Shown here piece by piece: positions 15,959 to 22,282 of a stretch of 23,771 nt of DNA. The stretch's first letter is position 1; the number at the start of each line of letters is the position of its first letter. Position numbers and translations under genes: made by a program. Below the pieces are notes generated by a model. That model was not told the origin of the DNA. It saw only the letters and a list, made by a program, of their open reading frames with translations, and searched no databases. The stretch is from Nanobdellota archaeon (lineage in GTDB: Archaea > Nanobdellota > Nanobdellia > Pacearchaeales > GW2011-AR1): NCBI GenBank assembly GCA_030640565.1, contig DAOWJD010000020.1:1-23771 (forward strand). The letters run 5' to 3'.

Positions 15959-16488
15959 ATTACAGAATTGTTTACCTTTTAAGTGGAAATGCAAAAAAAC
16001 ATGCTGAAAGATTGATAAAAGAAGTTTCTAAGAAATTTAAAGTACCTTTTATCTATTCTGGAAAACAACCTTCCCACATAACTTTGAAATATAGATTTGA
16101 AATAAAAAATGTTAAAGGAGTTGAAAATGTGCTTGATGAAGTGTGTAAATCTTCCTCGCCTTCTACTTTTGAAATAGGGGGAATCGGAAATTTTAATAAA
16201 AAAGTTTTGTTTTTGAAAGTAAAACCTTCAAAAGAGATGATTAAAATTCATACTAAATTAGTTAGAGGACTTAAAAAATTAGATCTTGATTGGAAGGAGT
16301 TTGATAAACCTCTTCCAAAGAGTTCCCATGTTTGTATAGCTATGCGGGATATAGAGGATAAATTTAATGAAATAAAAAAGTATTTAAAAAAATCAGATAA
16401 AAAATTTAAAATAAAATTTAATAAAATATTTTTAATAAAAAAACCAAAAAACAAATGGGTTATTCAAAAAGAATTTAAAATAAAATGA
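15955..16488 (+). CDS. 2H phosphoesterase (LigT/2'-5' RNA ligase-like)
   Basis: The 177-residue protein has the two repeated motifs of the 2H superfamily: SHITLKY with H41-x-T43, and SSHVCIAM with H125-x-C127. The family includes RNA 2',3'-cyclic phosphodiesterases and tRNA-fragment ligases that use both histidines. The second motif has Cys where Thr or Ser is usual. The gene overlaps ychF by 4 nt (ATGA) and the next gene by 4 nt, so it is translationally coupled. The C-terminus is unusually lysine-rich. Confidence 0.85.
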   Translation: MNYRIVYLLSGNAKKHAERLIKEVSKKFKVPFIYSGKQPSHITLKYRFEIKNVKGVENVLDEVCKSSSPSTFEIGGIGNFNKKVLFLKVKPSKEMIKIHTKLVRGLKKLDLDWKEFDKPLPKSSHVCIAMRDIEDKFNEIKKYLKKSDKKFKIKFNKIFLIKKPKNKWVIQKEFKIK

Positions 16489-16880
16489 AATACGAATTTG
16501 CACCAGATATACAGAAAATTGCAGAAGAAATTTCAGTTCTTTTGTTTCCTTATGTGAAGATTGATAGAGTTAAATGTTTTAGAAGTTATGGAACTTCTTC
16601 ACGAGGAACAATTGCAAGATGCCATAGTATAGGAAAACTTATGCAAAAAGCAATGAATGTTGCTGCATTTTATGCCCTTGAATTTTTGTCAGAAAGATTT
16701 GATAAACTTTCTGAAGAAGAACAAATAAAAGTTATAATCCATGAGCTTATGCATATCCCTGTGATTTTTGGAGGGGGCTTTAGACATCATAATTATATTT
16801 GTGATAAAAATATTGAGAAGAGTTATATAGCATATAAAATGAGGAAAAAAGATGAAAAACATACAAAAAGTTTCTCTTGA
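16485..16880 (+). CDS. Putative zinc metallopeptidase (HExxH)
   Basis: The 131-residue protein has a zinc-protease helix IIHELMHIP (H86, E87, H90) followed by GGGFRHHNY with two more histidines (101, 102) as possible third ligands. An archaeal family of small putative metallopeptidases has this arrangement. Conserved cysteines C31 and C46 lie upstream. Substrate is unknown. It sits between the 2H phosphoesterase and DUF192 genes and overlaps both. Confidence 0.8.
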   Translation: MKYEFAPDIQKIAEEISVLLFPYVKIDRVKCFRSYGTSSRGTIARCHSIGKLMQKAMNVAAFYALEFLSERFDKLSEEEQIKVIIHELMHIPVIFGGGFRHHNYICDKNIEKSYIAYKMRKKDEKHTKSFS

Positions 16881-17202
16881 GCATAAAGGAAAAAGATTTA
16901 GTTTTGACGCAAAAATCTGTGGATTTTTTGATACTATATTAGGTTTAATGTTTAAATCAAGAAAAAATGCGCAAGCTCTTTTATTTAAATTTGATAAACC
17001 TTCCAGAACCAAGCTTCATTCCTTTTTTGTTTTCTTCCCTTTTGTTGTTGTTTGGCTTGATAACAAGGGAAAAATTATTGTTATAAAGAAAGTTAAACCA
17101 TTCACTCCGGTTATTTCTATCAAAAAACCATATTCCAGAATTATTGAAATTCCTATTAATAAAAAATACAATGGCATAGTTAAGTTCCTCGTCGGTGATT
17201 AG
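16852..17202 (+). CDS. DUF192 family protein
   Basis: The 116-residue protein carries the DUF192 pattern: GLMFKSRKNAQALLFKF, then HSFFVFFPFVVVWLDNKGKI, ending in a strand-rich IIEIPINKKY. The family is small and beta-rich; its biochemical role is unsettled. There is no signal peptide, unlike many bacterial members. It overlaps the metallopeptidase gene by 29 nt and is the last gene of the ychF operon. Confidence 0.8.
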   Translation: MKNIQKVSLEHKGKRFSFDAKICGFFDTILGLMFKSRKNAQALLFKFDKPSRTKLHSFFVFFPFVVVWLDNKGKIIVIKKVKPFTPVISIKKPYSRIIEIPINKKYNGIVKFLVGD

Positions 17203-17240
17203 AAACATTTAAATATAGAATAATTTTAATTATATATTAA

Positions 17241-17248
17241 AAGGAGGT
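17241..17248 (+). promoter_or_regulatory. Strong Shine-Dalgarno
   Basis: AAGGAGGT lies 7 nt before the ATG at 17256 and is a perfect anti-SD match. Most first genes in this window appear leaderless with no SD, so this site stands out and fixes the start. Confidence 0.85.
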
Positions 17249-17255
17249 ATGAAAA

Positions 17256-17444
17256 ATGGGAAAAATAATTGTTAAAAAGGCTATTACAAGGAGACCAGGA
17301 CATCTTTATTATGTAGATGGAAAGGGAAATGTATGTGAGGCAAAGATGGCTAGAGGAGGAAAGAAGAAGAAAAAGGCTAAGAAAAAGGTAGCTAAAAAAA
17401 AGCCAGCTAAGAAAAAACCAGTAAAGAAAAAGAAGAAAAAATAA
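17256..17444 (+). CDS. Small protein with histone-H1-like polylysine tail
   Basis: The 62-residue protein has a compact N-terminus (GKIIVKKAITRRPGHLYYVD, then GKGNVCEAKMARGG) and a tail built of KKxAKKK-type repeats, nearly all lysine, alanine and proline. Such tails bind nucleic acid without sequence specificity, as in H1-like and Lys-rich chromatin proteins. A chromatin or RNA-binding role is inferred. Its strong SD suggests high expression. Confidence 0.8.
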   Translation: MGKIIVKKAITRRPGHLYYVDGKGNVCEAKMARGGKKKKKAKKKVAKKKPAKKKPVKKKKKK

Positions 17445-17452
17445 AAAGAAAA

Positions 17453-17492
17453 AAGAAATAGGGCTTTTTTATCTTTTATTTTTATTTTTATA
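17453..17492 (+). terminator. T-rich terminator after the lysine-rich gene
   Basis: AGGGCTTTTTTATC is followed by several T runs, and an A-rich stretch (AAAAAG) precedes it, allowing a weak stem. Archaeal terminators are mainly T-tracts, so termination here is likely. It lies between convergent genes. Confidence 0.55.
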
Positions 17493-17514
17493 ATTTAAAT
17501 TAGAATTTTTTATA

Positions 17515-17820
17515 TTATTTAGTGGTACGTTTTTTCCTCAAACAAGATTCTTTGACAAGTGCCTCTAATTGATGGGATAAAGGACCATAAATACGGACTC
17601 CTCCATCATCTGTATAATAATAATTTTCACTATTACTTCTATGATAATATACACAAATATGGTTTCCTTCACAATCTTTCCAATCTAATTCATCAGTATC
17701 TATATACTTAGGAATCAAGAAATCTTTCTCTCTTATAGGTCCTTTTTCAGAACGACGAATAGTAACATGGACCTTTTTAAAAATCTGTTTGTTTTTATTT
17801 CTTTTAAATCTTAATTCCAC
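17515..17820 (-). CDS. Hypothetical protein
   Basis: The 101-residue protein begins at GTG (17820) and shows alternating basic and acidic strands: KKVHVTIRRSEKGPIREK, DWKDCEGNHICVYYHR, ENYYYTDDGGVRIYGPL. Sequence composition is protein-like and not a shadow of another gene, since the opposite strand is empty. ATTAAATATTTATT just upstream could be its promoter. I do not recognise a family. Confidence 0.6.
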   Translation of the reverse strand: MELRFKRNKNKQIFKKVHVTIRRSEKGPIREKDFLIPKYIDTDELDWKDCEGNHICVYYHRSNSENYYYTDDGGVRIYGPLSHQLEALVKESCLRKKRTTK

Positions 17821-17895
17821 AGAATAAATATTTAATAGTTTTTTGGATTGGGAGATTTCTTTATTTTCTTTTATGCTTTAATTATTGTGGCTAAT

Positions 17896-17924
17896 TTTAT
17901 AAATATACTAGCTATTCAAAATAT
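17896..17924 (+). promoter_or_regulatory. Orphaned kae1-type promoter
   Basis: TTTATAAATA (17896-17905) begins 29 nt before an ATG at 17925, the standard leaderless layout seen elsewhere in the window. It now drives only a 13-codon remnant of a kae1-like gene. Confidence 0.6.
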
Positions 17925-17966
17925 ATGACGATTGTTCTTGGGATAGAGAGTACAGCGCATATATAG
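17925..17966 (+). pseudogene. Orphan 5' end of a kae1-like gene
   Basis: The reading MTIVLGIESTAHI followed by TAG is the canonical Kae1/Qri7/TsaD N-terminus (GIESTAHT in most members). The intact kae1 at 18940 begins MIGLGIECTAHTLG. The nucleotide sequences differ at most third positions, so the remnant is not a recent copy of the downstream gene. It appears to be the scar left where a cassette carrying AbrB, a nuclease and a different kae1 5' end arrived. Confidence 0.75.
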
Positions 17967-17971
17967 AAAAC

Positions 17972-18000
17972 TTTATATAATATTAAATCTTATTATATAA
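17972..18000 (+). promoter_or_regulatory. Promoter/operator of the AbrB-nuclease cassette
   Basis: TTTATATAA (17972-17980) lies 30 nt before the ATG at 18002. A perfect 10-bp inverted repeat (17973-17982 and 17991-18000, 8-nt spacer) overlaps it and ends next to the start codon. A dimeric AbrB-type repressor encoded by the next gene could bind here. Confidence 0.65.
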
Positions 18001-18001
18001 T

Positions 18002-18154
18002 ATGAAAATAAGAAAATTTATCAGAACAATAAGGAAAGGAGGAACAAGTTTAGCTATTAATATTCCACCTGAAATAATTAAATTATTAAAATTAAAAGAA
18101 GGAGATATTGTGGAAGTTGAAATAAAGAAATTAGAATCTAAAGATATGAAATAA
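18002..18154 (+). CDS. AbrB/SpoVT-type swapped-hairpin DNA-binding protein
   Basis: The 50-residue protein reads MKIRKFIRTIRKGGTSLAIN, then IPPEIIKLLKLKEGDIVEVE and a short lysine-rich end. This is the AbrB fold: R-x(n)-GG-S-L-A-I-x-I-P hairpin, a short helix, LKEGD, then a final strand. Such proteins commonly serve as antitoxins or autorepressors. It precedes the nuclease-like gene by 1 nt (TAA at 18152-18154, ATG at 18156). Confidence 0.85.
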   Translation: MKIRKFIRTIRKGGTSLAINIPPEIIKLLKLKEGDIVEVEIKKLESKDMK

Positions 18155-18155
18155 A

Positions 18156-18938
18156 ATGGAAAATAATCTTATAACTCTTCCAGCATCCATAAACAAGACG
18201 TATGATATCCGTTCTAATTGTTATAAGTATAGGTTAATAATTTATAATTCAAAGATGTCTAAATTATTGTTAAATAAAAAAATTAGAGCAAAACTTGTTA
18301 AAAGAGGGAATTCTTTTTATTTATATAAGGATAATAAGGGAAACCTAATAACACCCAGACCAAAAAGCCAAAATTTGTTTATGTCCATCAAGAAAATTAT
18401 TCCTTTAGATAAAAAATTTCTAAAGAAAAAAAGTAAAACTATACGGATTAAACTGGAATTAAATCCTGACGAGTGGGGATTGGTGGATTTGGATAGGTTT
18501 TTAGAATCAGAAGAAGAAAAAGAGTTGGCTAAAAAATTAATTTTATTAGGATATAAGGTCTCTCCAATAACTTCTAATGATGAGAATAAATTGGATAAAG
18601 GATGTGCAGATTTGTTGTTGGATTTAAAAGATAAAAAAATACCTATTGAAATTACTACTACCTCCCCATCTAGTAGAGATATTAAACGAGGAATTAATTC
18701 CCCTCATGGACACCAGTGGGTTAAAATATCCGGAAGAGTTCTACCTTTATTTTTATATTGCTTAAACAGTGGGGCTCCTTGTTTTTTTATTATGAATAAA
18801 AAATGGAAAAAATATAAACATGTTAGATATTTTACAAACAAATTGGAAAAATTTAATTGTTTTGTTCTTCTTTCTGATTTTTCTAAAAATTGGGCTAAAG
18901 ATATAGCTAATAAAATCCATAGTAAATTAAAGAATTAA
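18156..18938 (+). CDS. Probable PD-(D/E)XK-type nuclease paired with AbrB
   Basis: The 260-residue protein has no close named family that I recognise. Its C-terminal half fits a restriction-endonuclease-like fold: helix SEEEKELAKKLILLGYKV (E119-E121 region), a strand with D152 (GCADLLLD), a strand with E165-I-T167 (KKIPIEITTT), then HGHQWVKISGRVLPLFLYCL. The usual lysine of ExK is Thr, so catalysis may use another residue or be altered. The N-terminal 115 residues (basic, beta-rich) could bind DNA or form a recognition domain. With the upstream AbrB gene it may be a toxin-antitoxin or restriction-like defence pair. Its stop lies 1 nt before kae1. Confidence 0.6.
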   Translation: MENNLITLPASINKTYDIRSNCYKYRLIIYNSKMSKLLLNKKIRAKLVKRGNSFYLYKDNKGNLITPRPKSQNLFMSIKKIIPLDKKFLKKKSKTIRIKLELNPDEWGLVDLDRFLESEEEKELAKKLILLGYKVSPITSNDENKLDKGCADLLLDLKDKKIPIEITTTSPSSRDIKRGINSPHGHQWVKISGRVLPLFLYCLNSGAPCFFIMNKKWKKYKHVRYFTNKLEKFNCFVLLSDFSKNWAKDIANKIHSKLKN

Positions 18939-18939
18939 A

Positions 18940-19926
18940 ATGATTGGTTTAGGCATAGAATGTACTGCTCATACATTAGGTATAGGGATTATTAGAAATG
19001 GCAAGATAATTGCTAATGAAAAAGATAGTTACATTACAGAGAAAGGCGGAATAATTCCTATGGAGGCAGCAAAACATCATGAAAGAGTATTTGATACTGT
19101 TCTAGAGAAAGCCCTAAAAAAAACAAAAATAAACTTAAGGGATGTGGATTTTATATCATTGTCTATTGGTCCTGGTTTAGCACCATGCTTGCTCGTTGGA
19201 TTAAGAAGAGTAAAGGAATTAGCAAAAAAGTTAGGAAAGCCAATTGTTCCTGTAAATCATTGTATTGCTCATCTTGAGATAGGGAGAATTACAAGAGCTA
19301 AAGATCCTGTTATGTTGTATGTTTCTGGAGCAAACACACAAGTAATTGCATATGCATCTGGTAAATTCCGTGTGTTTGGTGAAACTCTTGATATAGGAGT
19401 TGGAAATTTTATTGACAATTTCGCAAGATATGCTGGAATTGGTTTTCCAGGTGGTCCTGTTATACAAAAACTTGCTGAAGGCGGTAAGAAATTTATTGAG
19501 TTACCATATTCTGTAAAAGGAATGGATATTGCTCTTTCAGGAATTCTTACAAATTTAAAGCAGAAGCTTGAATCTAAAAAATATGCTCTTAAAGACCTAG
19601 CTCATTCACTTCAAGAAACTGTCTTTGCAATGCTTGTCGAGACTGCAGAAAGAGCTTTGGCACATACAGACAAGTGTGAGCTTCTTCTTGGTGGGGGAGT
19701 TGCTTGCAACTCCAGATTACAGGAGATGTGTAAAATCATGTGTAAAGAACGTGGGGCAAAATTTTTCTGTCCTTCTAATGATCTTTTACAAGATAACGGA
19801 GCCATGATTGCATTTCTTGGAGAAATTATGCTTAAGAAAGGGATTAAGATTAGTGGGAAGAAAATTGAAAGTGTTGATATTAAACCAAGGCAGAGAACAG
19901 ATGATGTAGAAGTTAGGTGGAGATAG
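18940..19926 (+). CDS. kae1: Kae1/TsaD-family tRNA t6A biosynthesis protein
   Basis: The 328-residue protein is complete, the normal length for stand-alone archaeal Kae1. Seen motifs are AAKHHERVF (46-52), GPGL (78-80), metal-binding HCIAH (H107, H111), SGANTQVIA, GNFIDNFAR, FPGGP, GGGVACNSRL (251-260) and DNGAMIA (285-291). Kae1 transfers threonylcarbamoyl to adenosine 37 of ANN-decoding tRNAs within the KEOPS complex. No Bud32 kinase domain is fused. The N-terminus has GIECTAHT, with Cys where Ser is usual. It begins 1 nt after the nuclease gene and has no clear promoter of its own, so it is probably transcribed from the cassette's promoter. Confidence 0.95.
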   Translation: MIGLGIECTAHTLGIGIIRNGKIIANEKDSYITEKGGIIPMEAAKHHERVFDTVLEKALKKTKINLRDVDFISLSIGPGLAPCLLVGLRRVKELAKKLGKPIVPVNHCIAHLEIGRITRAKDPVMLYVSGANTQVIAYASGKFRVFGETLDIGVGNFIDNFARYAGIGFPGGPVIQKLAEGGKKFIELPYSVKGMDIALSGILTNLKQKLESKKYALKDLAHSLQETVFAMLVETAERALAHTDKCELLLGGGVACNSRLQEMCKIMCKERGAKFFCPSNDLLQDNGAMIAFLGEIMLKKGIKISGKKIESVDIKPRQRTDDVEVRWR

Positions 19927-19974
19927 GTTTTTTAGTACAATAATATTTTTAAATAAATTTATTTTTAGAAAGGA

Positions 19975-20262
19975 ATGAGCAAAGAATCCGCAGAAATAGA
20001 AAAAAGAGCATATCAACTTGCTATTCCTGTAGGATTTGAATTACATCATCACCAAAATTATGAAAAATTTTCTAAACTTGATGAAAGAATTAGAAAAATT
20101 ATGAGAAAAATATATTCTAAATCTATATCAAGGGCGGTTGGAGAATATGATAAAAATACATGTCTTTTTTATGCAGTTTCCTCCCATGAACATGCAGAAA
20201 AAACCAAACAAAAAATTATTAGGAAAGGATTAGTTAAAAAAGTCTATATTGATGAAATCTAA
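19975..20262 (+). CDS. Hypothetical small basic protein
   Basis: The 95-residue protein has an alpha/beta pattern (YQLAIPVGFELHHHQNYEKF, then KLDERIRKIMRKIYSK) and ends GLVKKVYIDEI. A run of three histidines (about residues 24-26) may be a metal or nucleic acid site. A TATA-like TTTTTAAATAAATT near 19947 lies about 28 nt upstream of the ATG. I do not recognise a family. Confidence 0.7.
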   Translation: MSKESAEIEKRAYQLAIPVGFELHHHQNYEKFSKLDERIRKIMRKIYSKSISRAVGEYDKNTCLFYAVSSHEHAEKTKQKIIRKGLVKKVYIDEI

Positions 20263-20275
20263 ATTTCTTAGAAAC

Positions 20276-20346
20276 TTTTATAAACCAAATTTTACCTTAA
20301 TTAATATCCAATGAGCGAAAGCGAGGAGATAATCTTTCTTTCGTTC
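20276..20346 (+). promoter_or_regulatory. rpl7ae promoter and structured leader
   Basis: CTTTTATAAACC (about 20275-20286) would start transcription near 20305-20311, giving a leader of about 50 nt before the ATG at 20359. Positions 20313-20321 pair with 20338-20346 (9 bp, one G-U), enclosing CGA and a further short G-U/A-U stem. A 12-codon reading frame (20311-20349, MSESEEIIFLSF) also lies there. L7Ae is known to bind k-turns in its own mRNA leader in some archaea, but no tandem G-A pairs are visible here. Confidence 0.45.
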
Positions 20347-20358
20347 TAAACATACAAA

Positions 20359-20661
20359 ATGATTGACATTTACTCAATAGTAGAAAAGGCAAGAAGAACT
20401 GGTAAAGTTGAAAAAGGAACTAATGAAGTTACTAAAGCTATCGAGAGAAGCACTGCAAAACTTGTAGTTTATGCTGTTGATGTTGAACCTAAAGAAATTC
20501 GCCAGCACATACCTTTTTTGTGTAAAGAAAAAAATATTTTATGTAAAGAAGTTGACAGCAAGCAAAAGTTAGGAATTGCTGTTGGGATTCCTGTGTCTGC
20601 TTCTTCTGTAGCTATAATTGATCTAGGAGATGCTGAGAAAGACATTGAAGGATTGAAATAA
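20359..20661 (+). CDS. rpl7ae: Ribosomal protein L7Ae (k-turn binding)
   Basis: The protein has 100 residues with the L7Ae core GKVEKGTNEVTKAIERSTAK, VVYAVDVEPKEI, HIPFLCKEKNILCKEVDS, KQKLGIAVGIPVSASSVAI. Archaeal L7Ae is part of the 50S subunit and also of box C/D and H/ACA RNPs and RNase P. It is the first gene of a ribosomal operon (rps28e after 1 nt). The protein is slightly shorter than the usual 120 or so residues. Confidence 0.95.
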   Translation: MIDIYSIVEKARRTGKVEKGTNEVTKAIERSTAKLVVYAVDVEPKEIRQHIPFLCKEKNILCKEVDSKQKLGIAVGIPVSASSVAIIDLGDAEKDIEGLK

Positions 20662-20662
20662 A

Positions 20663-20953
20663 ATGATAAAGCAACAAGAAGTTAAGAAAGGAAAACAACA
20701 AGGAAGTAAGAAAGGTGAAAGAATTCTTGGAAGTGTTGTTCCTGCATTGATTCAAGAAATAACAGGAAGAACTGGTTTTCGTGGAGAGATTACTCAGGTA
20801 AAATGCCTTCTTACAGAGGGAAGAGATAAAGGGAGATTAATGAGAAGAAATGTTAAAGGCCCTGTAAGAATTGGTGATTATTTAATATTAAGAGAAACAG
20901 AAATTGAAGCAAGAAGAATAAAATCTAAAGTTACAAAAGGAGCCTATACATAA
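20663..20953 (+). CDS. rps28e: Ribosomal protein S28e
   Basis: The protein has 96 residues; the family core is GRTGFRGEITQVKCLLTEGR, MRRNVKGPVRIGDYLILRET, EIEARRIK. It carries about 15 extra basic residues at the N-terminus (KQQEVKKGKQQGSKKGER) and a short C-terminal extension compared with the usual 70 or so. It lies between rpl7ae and rpl24e with 1-nt gaps. Confidence 0.95.
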   Translation: MIKQQEVKKGKQQGSKKGERILGSVVPALIQEITGRTGFRGEITQVKCLLTEGRDKGRLMRRNVKGPVRIGDYLILRETEIEARRIKSKVTKGAYT

Positions 20954-20954
20954 A

Positions 20955-21125
20955 ATGTCTAAGTGTGTTTATTGTGGGAAAGAATATGATGTTCCTAAGG
21001 GAACTACTATTTTTTTAAATGATGGAACAATTAATAGTTTTTGCTCATCAAAATGCAGGAAGAATAAGTTGATGAAGAGAAGAAAAGTTCGGTGGATTTC
21101 TAAGAAGAAAAAGGTTAAAGAATGA
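20955..21125 (+). CDS. rpl24e: Ribosomal protein L24e
   Basis: The protein has 56 residues: MSKCVYCGKEYDVPKGTTIF, then FCSSKCRKNKLMKRRKVRW and a lysine-rich end. The four cysteines (C4, C7, C30, C34) form the L24e zinc site. Start and stop were read directly from the sequence; the stop (TGA at 21123-21125) overlaps the next ATG by four bases. Confidence 0.95.
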   Translation: MSKCVYCGKEYDVPKGTTIFLNDGTINSFCSSKCRKNKLMKRRKVRWISKKKKVKE

Positions 21126-21787
21126 ATAAAAAACTAATAATTGGTCTTGGAACAGGTCGTTGCGGAACTGTTTCTCTTTATCGTCTTCTAAATTTTCAGA
21201 AAAATTCTTTTTTTAGACATGAATCTAAACCCCTTTTACCTTGGAAATTTGATAAGGGAAAGATAGATGAAAAATTGAGAAAATATTTCAATAAAGATGA
21301 GAAATATATGGGTGAAGTTAACCTTTCTTTTTTGCCTTATGTAGAGTATATAATCAAAAGATATCCTTTAACAAGATTTATTATTCTGAAAAGACCTAAA
21401 GAAGAGGTCATTAGAAGTTTTGTCAGACATACTAAACCCTTTAATTATAATCATTGGATTGAGCATAAAGGAAAGAAGTGGAGAAAAGGGGGTAAATGGG
21501 ATACCATGTTTCCAAAATATAATGCAAAGTCAAAAGAAGAAGCTATTGGTTTCTATTGGGAGGATTATTACAAAGAGGTTAGAGAATTATTAAAAAAATA
21601 CCCCGAGAACATTAAAATGTTTAAGATGGAAGATTTTAATTCTGAATTAAAAGTTAAAGAAATCTTAGATTTTTGCGAAATTGAGAAAAAAGAGCAAATT
21701 GTAAAAATAAATATAAAAGAAAATCAAGGTAGTGGTTTAATGAGGTTTATAAAATATTTTCTTTGGTGGAGAGCTGATAAACTTTAG
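21122..21787 (+). CDS. Sulfotransferase-like protein
   Basis: The 221-residue protein has a PAPS-binding P-loop (IGLGTGRCGTVSLYRLL, about 7-23) and a 3'-phosphate-binding segment (RFIILKRPKEEVIRSFVRHT, about 85-104), the two hallmarks of sulfotransferases. It could modify surface glycans or lipids. It overlaps rpl24e by 4 nt, so it belongs to the ribosomal operon, where many archaea have ndk. The last residues are basic and aromatic (MRFIKYFLWWRADKL), perhaps membrane-associated. Confidence 0.8.
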   Translation: MNKKLIIGLGTGRCGTVSLYRLLNFQKNSFFRHESKPLLPWKFDKGKIDEKLRKYFNKDEKYMGEVNLSFLPYVEYIIKRYPLTRFIILKRPKEEVIRSFVRHTKPFNYNHWIEHKGKKWRKGGKWDTMFPKYNAKSKEEAIGFYWEDYYKEVRELLKKYPENIKMFKMEDFNSELKVKEILDFCEIEKKEQIVKINIKENQGSGLMRFIKYFLWWRADKL

Positions 21788-21798
21788 AATTAACAAAC

Positions 21799-22077
21799 TT
21801 AACAAAAATCATTTCTTATTTCTTTATCTCTTGGATCTTGCCAATCTTCTGAAAACTGAACAACAGCCCCTGTGATTGGAAGCATATATACAATATCTTT
21901 ATCTTCACAAAAGATTTCATAATCCTGACACAGATTTTGTTCATTACAAATTGCTTTTGTATGAGAATTGGTGTATTGTGGAGTTGTAATATAATTGCCA
22001 GGACTTGAGCTAATGAGAGTTAAAAATCCTGCTAAGAGTAATAATAACACTAACCCTAAAATTATGTATTTTTTCAT
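21799..22077 (-). CDS. Small secreted or membrane-anchored protein
   Basis: The 92-residue protein opens with MKKYIILGLVLLLLLAGFLT, an uncleaved anchor or signal sequence, followed by a short extracytoplasmic domain with cysteines in KAICNEQNLCQDYEIFC and a terminal Cys. No family is recognised. TTTAAAAAC on the minus strand about 27 nt upstream of the ATG is a plausible promoter. It converges with the sulfotransferase gene. Confidence 0.7.
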   Translation of the reverse strand: MKKYIILGLVLLLLLAGFLTLISSSPGNYITTPQYTNSHTKAICNEQNLCQDYEIFCEDKDIVYMLPITGAVVQFSEDWQDPRDKEIRNDFC

Positions 22078-22179
22078 TAAATTGGCATAATTTTTGAGTT
22101 TTTAAAGATATGGGTGGTTTGGAAGAATTCTATAGTTTTTTTAATTTTATCGTCGGTAAATTGAATTTTAGTGCAGAAA

Positions 22180-22282
22180 AGTTTATAAAGGAAAAGACCT
22201 TTTTTTAAGTGTAAGATTGGGCAGATTTTCTGTTTCAAAATTTACAAAAACAGCTAAGATTTAGCAAAAGCTATCTTATAAA
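22180..22282 (+). promoter_or_regulatory. gyrB promoter and leader with alternative hairpins
   Basis: AGTTTATAAAGG (about 22178-22190) would start transcription near 22205-22210, leaving a leader of about 75 nt. Near the ATG, GCTAA-GAT-TTAGC (22253-22265) and a larger hairpin (22255-22278: TAAGAT and AGC pairing with GCT and ATCTTA around an AAAA loop) overlap and exclude each other. The second ends 5 nt before the start codon. The rest of 22078-22180 shows no gene or RNA that I can support. Confidence 0.4.

Noticed and set aside
20305..20350. Canonical k-turn for L7Ae autoregulation
   Set aside because: A 3-nt bulge is present, but the opposite strand is only U and C, so the required tandem sheared G-A pairs cannot form.
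22078..22180. Hidden tRNA or small RNA between the membrane-protein gene and gyrB
   Set aside because: No cloverleaf, box C/D or other recognisable structure could be drawn.
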